From Streptomyces bungoensis (GTDB lineage: Bacteria > Actinomycetota > Actinomycetes > Streptomycetales > Streptomycetaceae), in the NCBI RefSeq assembly GCF_001514215.1, contig NZ_KQ948854.1, forward strand, positions 281,409 through 345,408: a stretch of 64,000 nt of DNA, in the 5' to 3' direction. The notes under the pieces were generated by a model. The model searched no databases, had not been told where the DNA came from, and saw only the letters and a program-made list of their open reading frames with translations. A program made the position numbers and the translations under genes. Shown piece by piece: positions 38,197 through 47,093 of the stretch (position 1 is its first letter; each line of letters starts with the position of its first letter).

Positions 38197-41195
38197 AACA
38201 GCTCCTCCACGACCGTGCGCGCCCTGCGGGCCGTCCGGCGGTAGGCGTCCAGCATGTCCCCCGCGTGCCCGGCGCCGTAGCCCAGGTAGCGGCCGACGGC
38301 GGCCAGCTCGCGCGGCTCGGTCGGGAAGGTGTCGCCGGCCCGGCCGCGCACCAGCATGACCGCGTTGCGCACCCGGGTGGCCAGCACCCAGGCCTCGTCC
38401 AGGACGGCCGTGTCCTCCTCGGACAGCAGCCCGGCCTCGCGGGCGGCGGCCAGCGCCTCACGGGTGCGGGTGGTGCGCAGGCCCGGTACACGGTGGCCGT
38501 GGCGCAGCTGGATCAGCTGGACGGTCCACTCCACGTCGGACAGGCCGCCGGGGCCCAGCTTGGTGTGCAGCTTGGGGTCGGCGCCGCGCGGCAGCCGCTC
38601 CGACTCCATGCGGGCCTTCAGTCGGCGGATCTCGCGGACGGCGTCGTCGCCGAGGCCGCCGCGCGGGTAGCGCAGCGGGTCGGCCAGCTCGGTGAAGCGG
38701 CGGGCCAGCTCCGCGTCCCCGGCCACCGGCTCGGCTCGCAGCAGCGCCTGGGACTCCCACACCAGGGACCAGCGGCGGTAGTAGGCCTCGTACGACTTAA
38801 GGGTGCGCACCAGCGGCCCCGACTTGCCCTCGGGCCGCAGGTCGGCGTCGATCAGCAGCGGCGGGTCGGCGCTGGGCAGCTGCAGCAGGCGGCGCATCTC
38901 GGCGACGACCTTATTCGCCGCAGCGGCGGCCTCCTGCTCGTCCACGCCGTCCTGCGGCTCGTGGACGAACAGGACGTCGGCGTCGGAGCCGTAGCCCAGT
39001 TCGTGGCCGCCGAAGCGGCCCATCCCTATGATCGCGAACCGGGTCGGCAGGGTGTCACCCCAGCCGTCCCGGACGACGGCCCGCAGGGTGCCCGCGAGGG
39101 TCGCCGCCGTCAGGTCGGACACGGCGGCGCCGACGCGGTCGACCAGGGCGCCCTGATCGGCCTCCGCCGGGCTGGTCTCGGTGCCGTAGGAGCCGACGAT
39201 GTCCGCGGCGGCCGTCCGGAACAGTTCGCGGCGGCGGACGCCGCGGGCGGCGGTGACGCCCTGCGCGGCGTTCTCGGCGCGGCCCACGGCGGCCATGATC
39301 TCCTGCTCCAGCTGCCCGCGGTCGCGCGGCTCCAGGCCGCCGCCGCCCGGTCCGGTGCCGTCGCCCTGGCCGAGCAGGGCCACCGCCTCGGGGGCGCGCA
39401 TGAGCAGGTCGGGGGCGAGGCGGCCCGCCGACAGCACCCGGGCCAGGTTCTCGGCGGCGGCGCCCTCGTCCCTGAGCAGCCTGAGGTACCAGGGGGTCTT
39501 GCCGAGGGCGTCGGAGACCTTGCGGAAGTTGAGCAGCCCGGCGTCGGGGTCGGCGGAGTCGGCGAACCAGCCCAGCAGGACCGGCAGCAGGGTGCGCTGG
39601 ATGGCCGCCTTGCGGGTCACGCCGGAGGCCAGGGCCTCCAGGTGGCGCAGGGCCGCGGCGGGGTCGGCGTAGCCGAGGGCGACGAGGCGTTCGCGGGCCG
39701 CCTCCGGGCTGAGCCGGGCCTCTCCCGGGGCGAGCTGCGCGACGGCGTCGAGCAGCGGGCGGTAGAAGAGCTTCTCGTGCAGCCGCCGTACGACGCCGGT
39801 GTGCCGCTTCCACTCGCGGATCAGCTCGGCGGCCGGATCGGCGCGCAGGCCGAGGGAGCGGCCCAGGCGCCGCTGGTCGGCCTCGGCCTCCGGGACGAGG
39901 TGGGTGCGGCGCAGCCGGCAGAGCTGGATGCGGTGCTCCATCGAGCGCAGGAAGCGGTACGCCTCGTCGAGGCGGGCGGCGTCCTCGCGGCCCACGTAGC
40001 CGCCGGCGGCGAGCGCCTGGAGGGCGTGCAGGGTGGTGCCGCTGCGCAGGGAGGCGTCGGTGCGGCCGTGCACCAGCTGCAGCAGCTGGACGGCGAACTC
40101 GACGTCGCGCAGCCCGCCGGGGCCCAGCTTCAGCTCGCGCTCGATCTCGGCGGCGGGGATGTTCTCCACGACGCGGCGGCGCATCTTCTGCACGTCTGGC
40201 ACGAAGTTCTCGCGCTCGGCGGCCTGCCACACCAGGGGGTCGAGCGCGTCGATGTAGGCCTGGCCGAGGGTGGCGTCGCCGGCCACCGGGCGGGCCTTGA
40301 GCAGCGCCTGGAACTCCCAGGTCTTCGCCCAGCGCTGGTAGTAGGCGAGGTGGCTGCTGAGGGTGCGGACGAGGGGGCCGTTGCGGCCCTCCGGGCGGAG
40401 GTTGGCGTCGACGGGCCAGATGGAGCCCTCGACGGTCGTCTCGGAGCAGATCCGCATGAGGTGGGAGGCGAGCCGGGTCGCTGCCGCGAGCGCCTTGGAC
40501 TCGTCCGTGCCCTCGGCCGCCGCCTCGGCCACGAAGATGACGTCGACGTCGGAGACGTAGTTCAGCTCGCGGCCGCCGCACTTGCCCATCGCGATCACCG
40601 CGAGGCGGCAGGCGGCCGCGTCCTGCGGGGCGGCCTCCGAGGCCAGGGCCAGGGCGGCGCGGAGGGTGGCGGTGGCCAGGTCGGCGAGTTCGGCGGCGGT
40701 GTCGGCGACGTCGATGGTGCCGCACACGTCGCGGGCGGCGATGGACAGCAGGCAGCGGCGGTAGGCGACGCGCAGGGAGACCGGGTCGGTGGCCTCGGCC
40801 AGACCGCGTTCGAACTCCGCCACGCCGCGGTGGAGGTCCCGGGGCTCGTAGGTGACCAGGGCCTGCCAGTCGCTGGGGTGGCGGGCCAGGTGGTCGGCGA
40901 GGGCGGCGGAGGCGCCGAGGACCCCGAGGAGCCGGTCGCGCAGCGGCTTGGCCGCTATCAGGGTGTCGAGCAGCTCGCGGTGGGCCGTGGGGCCGTGCTG
41001 AGCCTCCAGCAGCCGGACCAGGCCGTGCAGGGCGAGGTCGGGGTCGGCGGTGGCGCCGAGGGCCTCCAGCAGCACGGGGTCGTCGCGGACCGGCGCCAGC
41101 TCGGCACTGTCCAGCAGGCGCTCGGCGGCGGAGGGGTCGGTGAAGCCGTGCCGCAGGAGTCGGGTGAAGGTGCTGCTTCTGCGCCCCGGCGTCAT
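38178..41195 (-). CDS. glnE: Bifunctional glutamine synthetase adenylyltransferase/adenylyl-removing enzyme
   Basis: A 1005-residue GlnE. It transfers AMP to Tyr397 of GlnA to switch it off and removes it again, linking nitrogen status to glutamine synthesis. Two nucleotidyltransferase domains are visible. The N-terminal one (AMP removal) has IAMGKCGGRELNYVSDVDVI near residue 200. The C-terminal one (adenylylation) has IIGMGRFGGHELGYGSDADV near residue 723. Each is followed by helical domains with KLGPGGLRDVEF or KLGPGGLSDVEWTVQL motifs. GGAAGGAG precedes the ATG at 41195. It is convergent with the PAP2 gene, and its upstream region runs into the 43-bp tandem repeats. Confidence 0.97.
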   Translation of the reverse strand: MTPGRRSSTFTRLLRHGFTDPSAAERLLDSAELAPVRDDPVLLEALGATADPDLALHGLVRLLEAQHGPTAHRELLDTLIAAKPLRDRLLGVLGASAALADHLARHPSDWQALVTYEPRDLHRGVAEFERGLAEATDPVSLRVAYRRCLLSIAARDVCGTIDVADTAAELADLATATLRAALALASEAAPQDAAACRLAVIAMGKCGGRELNYVSDVDVIFVAEAAAEGTDESKALAAATRLASHLMRICSETTVEGSIWPVDANLRPEGRNGPLVRTLSSHLAYYQRWAKTWEFQALLKARPVAGDATLGQAYIDALDPLVWQAAERENFVPDVQKMRRRVVENIPAAEIERELKLGPGGLRDVEFAVQLLQLVHGRTDASLRSGTTLHALQALAAGGYVGREDAARLDEAYRFLRSMEHRIQLCRLRRTHLVPEAEADQRRLGRSLGLRADPAAELIREWKRHTGVVRRLHEKLFYRPLLDAVAQLAPGEARLSPEAARERLVALGYADPAAALRHLEALASGVTRKAAIQRTLLPVLLGWFADSADPDAGLLNFRKVSDALGKTPWYLRLLRDEGAAAENLARVLSAGRLAPDLLMRAPEAVALLGQGDGTGPGGGGLEPRDRGQLEQEIMAAVGRAENAAQGVTAARGVRRRELFRTAAADIVGSYGTETSPAEADQGALVDRVGAAVSDLTAATLAGTLRAVVRDGWGDTLPTRFAIIGMGRFGGHELGYGSDADVLFVHEPQDGVDEQEAAAAANKVVAEMRRLLQLPSADPPLLIDADLRPEGKSGPLVRTLKSYEAYYRRWSLVWESQALLRAEPVAGDAELARRFTELADPLRYPRGGLGDDAVREIRRLKARMESERLPRGADPKLHTKLGPGGLSDVEWTVQLIQLRHGHRVPGLRTTRTREALAAAREAGLLSEEDTAVLDEAWVLATRVRNAVMLVRGRAGDTFPTEPRELAAVGRYLGYGAGHAGDMLDAYRRTARRARTVVEELFYADGA

Positions 41196-41410
41196 CCGCG
41201 GGCTCCTTCCGGAACGGGGGGTTCTCCTGGCCAGAGCCTATTGCCTGCGGCGCTTGGGCGGGGTGCGGGTGTGCCCGCACCGGGCGACGCGCCGTCACCG
41301 AGACGCACCGCACACACCCGCCGCGCCACCCCCGCCGTGGGCACCGCCACCGGAACCCACCACCCCACCGAGCACCACCAGCCACCTGGTGCCTGCGGCG
41401 GGGGGCGCGG

Positions 41411-41814
41411 CGCTGCTGCCTGCGGGTGCGTCGGCTGCGTTCTGGTGCCGGTGCGCTGCTGCCTGCGGGTGCGTCGGCTGGGGTCCGGTGCCGGTGCGCT
41501 GCCTCCTGCGGGTGCATCGGCTGCGTTCCCGTGCCGGTGCGCCGCCTCCTGCGGGTGCATCGGCTGCGTTCCCGTGCCGGTGCGCCGCCTCCTGCGGGTG
41601 CATCGGCTGCGTTCCCGTGCCGGTGCGCCGCCTCCTGCGGGCGCATCAGCTGGGTTCCGGTGCCGGTGCGCTGCTGTCTGCGGGTACGTCGGCTGCGTTG
41701 CGGTGCGCCGCCTCCTGCGGGTGCATCGGCTGCGTTCCCGTGCCGGTGCGCTGCCTCCTGCGGGCGCATCGGCTGCGTTGCGGTGCGCCGCCTCCTGCGG
41801 GTGCGTCGGCTGTG
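41411..41814. repeat. 43-bp tandem repeat array, about ten units
   Basis: Ten head-to-tail copies of a 43-bp G+C-rich unit fill most of the 859-bp gap between glnE (start 41195) and the DUF72 gene (stop 42055). Units 1-6 and 8 are 43 bp. Units 7 (41669-41705) and 9 (41749-41785) are 37 bp, having lost the same 6 bp, and unit 10 is truncated. Copies 4 and 5 are identical, and copy 3 is near-identical to them. The unit holds the core TCCTGCGGGTGCATCGGCTG and ends GTGCCGGTG; GCATCGG and CCGGTGC can pair as a small hairpin with one G-T. Since 43 and 37 are not multiples of 3, no frame is preserved, so it is not coding. A dyad GCACCA-n9-TGGTGC (41372-41392) lies just before the array. The rest of the gap (41196-41410 and 41815-42054) holds degenerate copies and nothing else that I can recognise. 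Confidence 0.88.
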
Positions 41815-42054
41815 CGCTGCTTCCTGCGGGTGCGTTCCTGTATGCCTGCGGCGCATGTGCCGCCCTGTGGGGGCTGACGGCGCGCCTGCCGTGCTCGGGG
41901 GGTCGGGGCCGCGCCAGGTGGTGTCCGTCCTCGGTCCGGCGGGCCGTCGGGTGAGGAGTGGGCGGTGCCTTGCGCCGGCCGCTGCGGGCGGACACCACCC
42001 GACACGTCCCCTTCCCGCCGTACGCGGCTGCCCGGGGACGCGGTGTCCGGGGCT

Positions 42055-42948
42055 TCAGCCGGACGGGTGGTCCGTGGTGATCGGGGTGCCGGGCTGGTGC
42101 GGGATCGGGGTGAGGAAGGAGCGCAGCAGGTCGGCCGCCCGCGCCGCGGCGTCCGCGCAGCAGTTGTTGAAGAGGAGGTGGAGTTCGTCGGTGCGGGACG
42201 CCAGTGCGCGGATGCGGGGCAGCCACTCGGTGAGTTCCGCAGCGGTGTAGGTGTGGCGGAAGCGGTCCTCCTTGGTGCCCGTGCCCCAGTGCGGGCTGCG
42301 GCCGTGGAAGCGGACGACCGAGAGGCGGGGCGTGGTGACGGGGGCGGCGGGCGGGACGGAGGTGGGCAGGTTCTGGGCCGTGTCGACGGCTACGGCGGTG
42401 GCGTCGAGGTCGGTCAGCAGGGCGGCCGTCGAGGGGGCCTGGGCCGGGCTCCACCAGGCGGGGTGGCGGAACTCGACGGCGAAGGGCCAGTCGCGGGCGC
42501 GTTCGCGGCCGGCGCGCAGGAAGGCTTCCGCCTCCGGGCCCGGGGTCAGGGTGGGCGGGTACTGGAAGAGGAGGGTGCCGAGGCGGCCGGCGTCGCGGAG
42601 GGGGGCGAGGGCCTCGGCGTAGCGGGTCCACACCTCGTTCAGCAGGCCCGCGTCGCGGGGGCGGCCCCGCAAATCGGCCGGGAGGGCGGACGGGCGGGTG
42701 GGGTGGCCCGTCAGGAGGGAGAACGCCTTGACGTCGAAGCGGAATCCGTCGGGCGTGCGCTCCGCCCACCGGCGGGTCGTGCCGGGGCCGGGCAGGGCGT
42801 AGTACGGGGAGTCGACCTCGACCAGGGAGAAGCGCTCGGCGTAGTACCGCAGGCGGCCCTCGGTGTCGCGGTGGCCGGGTGGGTACCAGCCGCTCGCCAG
42901 CAGTGCCCGGTCGGTCCAGCCGCAGGTGCCCACCATGATCTCCGCCAT
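42055..42948 (-). CDS. DUF72 family protein
   Basis: A 297-residue TIM-barrel protein of the DUF72 (YecE) family. Function is not established; a nucleic-acid or sugar-related role has been proposed. Signatures: MVGTCGWTDRALLASGWYP, YYAERFSLVEVDSPYYALPG, RTPDGFRFDVKAFSLLTG, LLFQYPPTLTPGPEAEAFLR, AVEFRHPAWW and VVRFHGRS. ATG at 42948 is used; a second ATG at 42936 is possible. It ends at the tandem-repeat region and is divergent from the DUF2637 locus. Confidence 0.9.
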   Translation of the reverse strand: MAEIMVGTCGWTDRALLASGWYPPGHRDTEGRLRYYAERFSLVEVDSPYYALPGPGTTRRWAERTPDGFRFDVKAFSLLTGHPTRPSALPADLRGRPRDAGLLNEVWTRYAEALAPLRDAGRLGTLLFQYPPTLTPGPEAEAFLRAGRERARDWPFAVEFRHPAWWSPAQAPSTAALLTDLDATAVAVDTAQNLPTSVPPAAPVTTPRLSVVRFHGRSPHWGTGTKEDRFRHTYTAAELTEWLPRIRALASRTDELHLLFNNCCADAAARAADLLRSFLTPIPHQPGTPITTDHPSG

Positions 42949-43120
42949 GGTCGGCGGGTACCCCGAGTGCCGTACGGCATTGCCTCAAGTCCATTTAAAA
43001 GACAAGCCGTTGAGAGAGTGCGGCCGACTCCCATGAAAAAATGATCCCGCTGTTGATTTCCCTAGAATTAACTCACTCGAATGCCACGCATCCGGGCGAG
43101 GGGGTGGGCGTTAGCGGATT

Positions 43121-43387
43121 ATGACGAAAGCAAGGCTTCTCGACTCACGCCGTCCCGGATGGGCGGCGGAGGCTCTGCCCCCGGCTGGTTCCCAGCTGGT
43201 GGGGCGGTACACCTGCACGCCGGCCACCGCCCACTCGGCGGCGGGCGCCGACGACACCCTGCACGGTGATCAGGCGTGGGTCGAACCGCGGGCCACCGGG
43301 GCGCTGCTGAGCGAGTTCCTGACGGTCCTGAACGCGACCCAGGAGGAACTCGGACGGCGGTGGAACAACCGGCACCCGGCCACGTGA
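43121..43387 (+). CDS. Small protein upstream of a DUF2637 gene, 88 aa
   Basis: An 88-residue soluble protein without a recognised family. It begins MTKARLLDSRRPGWAAEALP and ends EFLTVLNATQEELGRRWNNR, the last segment being helical. It sits 16 nt before the DUF2637 gene on the same strand, after an AT-rich 172-nt region that looks like a promoter (TTAAAAGACAAG, GAATTAACTC). The Shine-Dalgarno is weak (GAGGGGG 13 nt upstream). Likely real by context and cotranscription. Confidence 0.6.
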   Translation: MTKARLLDSRRPGWAAEALPPAGSQLVGRYTCTPATAHSAAGADDTLHGDQAWVEPRATGALLSEFLTVLNATQEELGRRWNNRHPAT

Positions 43388-43403
43388 CGGGGGCGAATCC
43401 TTC

Positions 43404-44111
43404 GTGAACAACGAATACGCGGATCTCTACTCGGCCGTTCCGGTGGAGGAGGGCTGGGATCCGGTCGAGGAACTCACCAGCCTCCTGCAGGACGCGGCGA
43501 CGGCGCAGCAGGCGGCCGTGGTGCCGCCGCCCCGTGCCGAGCCGGCACCGCACGCCGAGTTCGGCGACGACCCGATGGACAACCTGGCGAAGATCACCAG
43601 TGAGCTGCCGCCGATCCGGCGCCGCCCCTCGGTGGGACACCGCAAGGTGCGGGTGCGCAGACTCCGCTTCAGCTGGCTGCAGACGGTCAGTTTCCTGATC
43701 GCCGCGTTCGCCGCGGTGATCGTGGCGATGGTGAGCGTCTTCGGCGGCATGATCGCCTACGCGCCTTTGCAGCACATCGGGGCCGGTACGGAGGGCGGTG
43801 CCGCGCACTGGTGGCCGCTGCTGGTCTACGGCCCCTGGATGGTGGCCTCGCTGTCCATCCTGCGGACGTCCCTGCACCGGCGGCGGGCCCTGCACTCCTG
43901 GTGCGTGGTTCTGCTGTTCTCGACGCTGTCGATGACCCTGTGCGTGGCGCAGGCCGAACGGACCTTCACGGGGATCGCCGCGGCCGCCCTGCCGGCGCTC
44001 GCGGCGCTGACGTGCTTCCAGCAGCTGGTCCGGCAGATCACCCTCACCCGGCCCCCGCGCCGGCGCATCTCCCGCCACCGGCAGCGCCCCGCGGCCCCCC
44101 GGACCAGGTGA
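43404..44111 (+). CDS. DUF2637 membrane protein (SpdA-like)
   Basis: A 235-residue membrane protein of DUF2637, a family associated with plasmid-spreading proteins but also common on streptomycete chromosomes. The first 90 residues are acidic and cytoplasmic. Three or four hydrophobic spans follow (SWLQTVSFLIAAFAAVIVAM, WPLLVYGPWMVASLSILR, SWCVVLLFSTLSMTLCVAQA, FTGIAAAALPALAALTCF). The C-terminus is very basic. GTG at 43404 is the start, with a weak ribosome site. A 17-18-bp hairpin follows. Function unknown. Confidence 0.78.
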   Translation: MNNEYADLYSAVPVEEGWDPVEELTSLLQDAATAQQAAVVPPPRAEPAPHAEFGDDPMDNLAKITSELPPIRRRPSVGHRKVRVRRLRFSWLQTVSFLIAAFAAVIVAMVSVFGGMIAYAPLQHIGAGTEGGAAHWWPLLVYGPWMVASLSILRTSLHRRRALHSWCVVLLFSTLSMTLCVAQAERTFTGIAAAALPALAALTCFQQLVRQITLTRPPRRRISRHRQRPAAPRTR

Positions 44112-44117
44112 GACGGG

Positions 44118-44154
44118 CGTGGGGCCCCGCGGTCGGCGACCGCGGGGCCCCACG
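44118..44154. terminator. Bidirectional terminator, DUF2637 gene and glnA2
   Basis: Inverted arms of 18 nt (44118-44135 and 44137-44154) are perfectly complementary, with the apex forced to open for a loop. It lies between convergent stops at 44111 and 44167. Confidence 0.87.
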
Positions 44155-44166
44155 TCTTCTCGCCGG

Positions 44167-45528
44167 TCACAGCACCGGCAGGTTCTTCCGCAGCTCGAAC
44201 GCCGTCACCTCGGAGCGGTACTCCTCCCACTCGCTCTTCTTGTTGCGCAGGAAGAAGTCGAAGACGTGCTCGCCGAGGGTCTCGGCGACCAGGTCGCTGC
44301 TCTCCATGAGGGTCAGGGCCTCGCCGAGGTTCTGCGGGAGGGGCTCGATGCCCATGGCGCGGCGCTCGGCGTTGGAGAGGGCCCAGACGTCGTCCTCGGC
44401 GCCGGGCGGGAGCTCGTAGCCCTCCTCGATGCCCTTGAGGCCGGCGGCCAGGAGGACGGCGTAGGTGAGGTAGGGGTTGGCGCCGGAGTCGATGGAGCGG
44501 ACCTCGACGCGGGCCGAGCCCGTCTTGCCGGGCTTGTACATGGGGACGCGGACCAGGGCGCTGCGGTTGTTGTGGCCCCAGCAGATGTACGAGGGGGCCT
44601 CGCCGCCGGCGCCGGCGGTGCGCTCGGAGCCGCCCCAGATGCGCTTGTAGGAGTTGACCCACTGGTTGGTCACGGCCGAGATCTCCGCCGCGTGCTTCAG
44701 CAGGCCCGCGATGAAGGAGCGGCCGACCTTGGAGAGCTGGTACTCGGCGCCGGACTCGTAGAACGCGTTGCGGTCGCCCTCGAAGAGGGAGAGGTGCGTG
44801 TGCATGCCGCTGCCGGGGTGCTCGGAGAACGGCTTGGGCATGAAGGTGGCCTGGACGCCCTGCTCCAGCGCGACCTGCTTCATGACCAGGCGGAACGTCA
44901 TGATGTTGTCGGCCGTGGAGAGCGCGTCGGCGTAGCGCAGGTCGATCTCCTGCTGGCCGGGGGCGCCCTCGTGGTGGGAGAACTCCACCGAGATGCCCAT
45001 CGACTCCAGCATGGTGATGGCCTGGCGGCGGAAGTCCATGCCGATGTTCTGCGGGGTGTGGTCGAAGTAGCCCGAGTTGTCGGCGGGGGTGGGGCGGGAG
45101 CCGTCCAGCGGCCGGTCCTTCAGCAGGAAGAACTCGATCTCCGGGTGGGTGTAGAAGGTGAAGCCCAGGTCGGAGGTGCGGGCGAGGGCGCGCTTGAGGA
45201 CGTAGCGCGGGTCGGCGAAGGACGGGGAGCCGTCGGGCATGAGGATGTCGCAGAACATGCGGGCGGTGCCGGGGGCCTCGGCGCGCCAGGGCAGGATCTG
45301 GAAGGTGGAGGGGTCCGGCTTGGCGATCATGTCGGACTCGTAGACGCGGGCGAAGCCCTCGATGGCGGAGCCGTCGAAGCCGATGCCCTCGTCGAAGGCC
45401 TGCTCCAGCTCGGCGGGGGCCACGGCGACGGACTTCAGGAAGCCCAGCACGTCCGTGAACCACAGGCGTACGAACCGGATGTCCCGCTCCTCCAACGTGC
45501 GGAGCACGAACTCCTGCTGCTTGTCCAT
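44167..45528 (-). CDS. glnA2: Glutamine synthetase-like protein GlnA2 (gamma-glutamylpolyamine synthetase type)
   Basis: A 453-residue glutamine-synthetase-like enzyme from the ATG at 45528 (MDKQQEFVLRTLEERDIRF); an in-frame ATG at 45543 touches its AAGG and is less likely. Fold motifs: FDGSAIEGFARVYESD, THPEIEFFLL, KPFSEHPGSGMHTHLSLF and DSGANPYLTYAVLL. The adenylylation loop reads EDDVWALSNAERR, with Trp in place of Tyr, so GlnE should not modify it. In S. coelicolor the protein in this position (GlnA2) was reported to glutamylate polyamines rather than make glutamine, and I infer the same here. It faces the hmp gene divergently and is 43 kb from glnA. Confidence 0.92.
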   Translation of the reverse strand: MDKQQEFVLRTLEERDIRFVRLWFTDVLGFLKSVAVAPAELEQAFDEGIGFDGSAIEGFARVYESDMIAKPDPSTFQILPWRAEAPGTARMFCDILMPDGSPSFADPRYVLKRALARTSDLGFTFYTHPEIEFFLLKDRPLDGSRPTPADNSGYFDHTPQNIGMDFRRQAITMLESMGISVEFSHHEGAPGQQEIDLRYADALSTADNIMTFRLVMKQVALEQGVQATFMPKPFSEHPGSGMHTHLSLFEGDRNAFYESGAEYQLSKVGRSFIAGLLKHAAEISAVTNQWVNSYKRIWGGSERTAGAGGEAPSYICWGHNNRSALVRVPMYKPGKTGSARVEVRSIDSGANPYLTYAVLLAAGLKGIEEGYELPPGAEDDVWALSNAERRAMGIEPLPQNLGEALTLMESSDLVAETLGEHVFDFFLRNKKSEWEEYRSEVTAFELRKNLPVL

Positions 45529-45770
45529 CTTCCGATTCCCCATCCTTGCTGGTCAGGCCGCCTGCCCGGGGTGACGGGAGGCAGTCGGGCACCTGAGCAT
45601 CCCACCACAACACCATTTCGTGCGCGTTGCGGACCTTGATCGCCCGGGCGTCCTGGGCCTGAACGCCTCGCGTACCGCAGGTGTACTCACTGCTGTACTC
45701 ATCTTGCCTGCTCGGACCGGTATCCGTAATGGCCGGTTCCCGTCCGGAGTGAGCGAGGACACGCCCGTTT

Positions 45771-45793
45771 AATTTGCATCTCAGATGCAAGTT
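45771..45793 (+). promoter_or_regulatory. NsrR operator upstream of hmp
   Basis: A 23-bp dyad (TTGCATCT, C, AGATGCAA at 45774-45790, flanked by AAT and GTT) matches the Streptomyces NsrR consensus AAnATGCATnTnAnATGCATnTT at nearly all positions. It lies 50-72 nt before the hmp start. Confidence 0.8.
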
Positions 45794-45842
45794 TCCCTAC
45801 GGTTTCGATCAGCTGAGCGATCGACCCGTTCGAGGAGTCCTG

Positions 45843-47027
45843 ATGCTGTCCGAGCAGTCCGCTGCCACCGTCCGCGCCACCCTTCCCGCCGTCGGTGCGG
45901 CCATCGGCGAGATCACCGAGCGTTTCTACGCCCGGCTCTTCGCCGCCCACCCCGACCTGCTGCGGGACCTCTTCAACCGCGGCAACCAGGCCTCGGGCGT
46001 CCAGAAGCAGGCCCTCGCCGGCTCCATCGCCGCCTTCGCCACGCACCTGCTGGAGCACCCCGACAGCCGGCCGGACGCCATGCTGGGCCGGATCGCCCAC
46101 AAGCACGCCTCCCTGGGCGTCGCGCCCGAGCACTACCCGGTCGTGCACGAGCACCTGTTCGCCGCCATCGCCGAGATCCTCGGCGACGCCGTCACCCCCG
46201 AGGTCGCCGCCGCCTGGACCGAGGTCTACTGGCTGATGGCGAACGCGCTCATCGCCATCGAGAAGCGGCTGTACGAGGAGAGCGGCACGACCGCCCGCCG
46301 CCCCTGGGAGGTCGTGGGGCGCGTCGAGGAGACGGCCGACGTCGTCACGTTCCGGCTGCGCCCGGCCGACGGCGGCCCGGTCCGCGAATTCCGGGCCGGC
46401 CAGTACGTCTCCGTCCAGGTCGAGCTGCCCGACGGCGCCCGGCAGATACGCCAGTACAGCCTCTCCGGCGCCCCGGGCGAGGACGTCCGCCAGTTCAGCG
46501 TCAAGCGCGTGAGCGGCGACGACGCCCCCGACGGCGAGGTCTCGAGCCACCTCCACGCGCGCGTGCGGGTGGGCGACGTCCTGGACCTCTCCGAGCCGTA
46601 CGGCGACCTGGTGCTCGGCGACGTCGCCGGCCGCCCCCTGCTGCTGGCCTCCGCGGGCATCGGCGTGACCCCGATGGTCGCGATGCTCGCCGCCCTCGCG
46701 GCCGAGGGCCACGACGCGCCGGTCACCGTCGTCCACGGCGACCGCTCCCCCGCCGACCACGCCCTGCGCAACGACCACGAGGCCTACGCCGCCAAGCTCG
46801 CCGACGCCTCCGTCCACTTCTTCTACGAGCGCGACGCCGAGCCCGGCACCCGCACCGGCCTGGTCGACCTCGGCCACCTCGAGGTCCCGGCGGGCACGCG
46901 CGCGTACCTGTGCGGCCCGCTGCCCTTCATGCGGGCGGTGCGCACCCAGCTGATCGAGAAGGGCGTCGCCCCGGCCGACATCCACTACGAGGTGTTCGGG
47001 CCGGACCTGTGGCTGGCCCAGGGCTGA
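45843..47027 (+). CDS. hmp: Flavohaemoglobin, nitric oxide dioxygenase
   Basis: A 394-residue flavohaemoglobin that oxidises nitric oxide to nitrate using O2, haem, FAD and NAD(P)H. The ATG at 45843 follows GAGGAG (7 nt). The globin domain includes ITERFYARLFAAHPDLLRDL, the region with the proximal His (IAHKHASLGVAPEHYPVVHE) and VYWLMANALIAIEK. The FAD domain has RQIRQYSLSGAPGED, the nicotinamide site ASAGIGVTPMVAMLAAL, and the C-terminus YLCGPLPFMRAVRTQLIEKG. An NsrR-type operator precedes it, and the convergent downstream neighbour is an NsrR-like regulator. Confidence 0.96.
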   Translation: MLSEQSAATVRATLPAVGAAIGEITERFYARLFAAHPDLLRDLFNRGNQASGVQKQALAGSIAAFATHLLEHPDSRPDAMLGRIAHKHASLGVAPEHYPVVHEHLFAAIAEILGDAVTPEVAAAWTEVYWLMANALIAIEKRLYEESGTTARRPWEVVGRVEETADVVTFRLRPADGGPVREFRAGQYVSVQVELPDGARQIRQYSLSGAPGEDVRQFSVKRVSGDDAPDGEVSSHLHARVRVGDVLDLSEPYGDLVLGDVAGRPLLLASAGIGVTPMVAMLAALAAEGHDAPVTVVHGDRSPADHALRNDHEAYAAKLADASVHFFYERDAEPGTRTGLVDLGHLEVPAGTRAYLCGPLPFMRAVRTQLIEKGVAPADIHYEVFGPDLWLAQG

Positions 47028-47043
47028 GCGGGACGGGAAACCC

Positions 47044-47088
47044 GCCGGTGTCCGGTTCGGCTCCCCGGGAGCCGAACCGGACACCGGC
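47044..47088. terminator. Terminator between hmp and nsrR
   Basis: A perfect 21-bp stem (47044-47064 with 47068-47088) with a 3-nt apex lies between the convergent hmp (stop 47027) and nsrR (stop 47094) genes. Confidence 0.9.
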
Positions 47089-47093
47089 GTGTG

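Noticed and set aside
41411..41814. CRISPR array
   Set aside because: The copies are head-to-tail with no unique spacers between them, and no cas gene is in the window.
37458..41954. A 1498-codon open frame on the plus strand
   Set aside because: It overlaps the PAP2 gene in another frame and is antisense to glnE; neither its composition nor its motifs support it.
41426..42250. Open frames through the 43-bp repeats as a repetitive protein
   Set aside because: Unit lengths of 43 and 37 bp rotate the frame, no unit is conserved at the protein level, and no ribosome site is present. The array is better read as non-coding.
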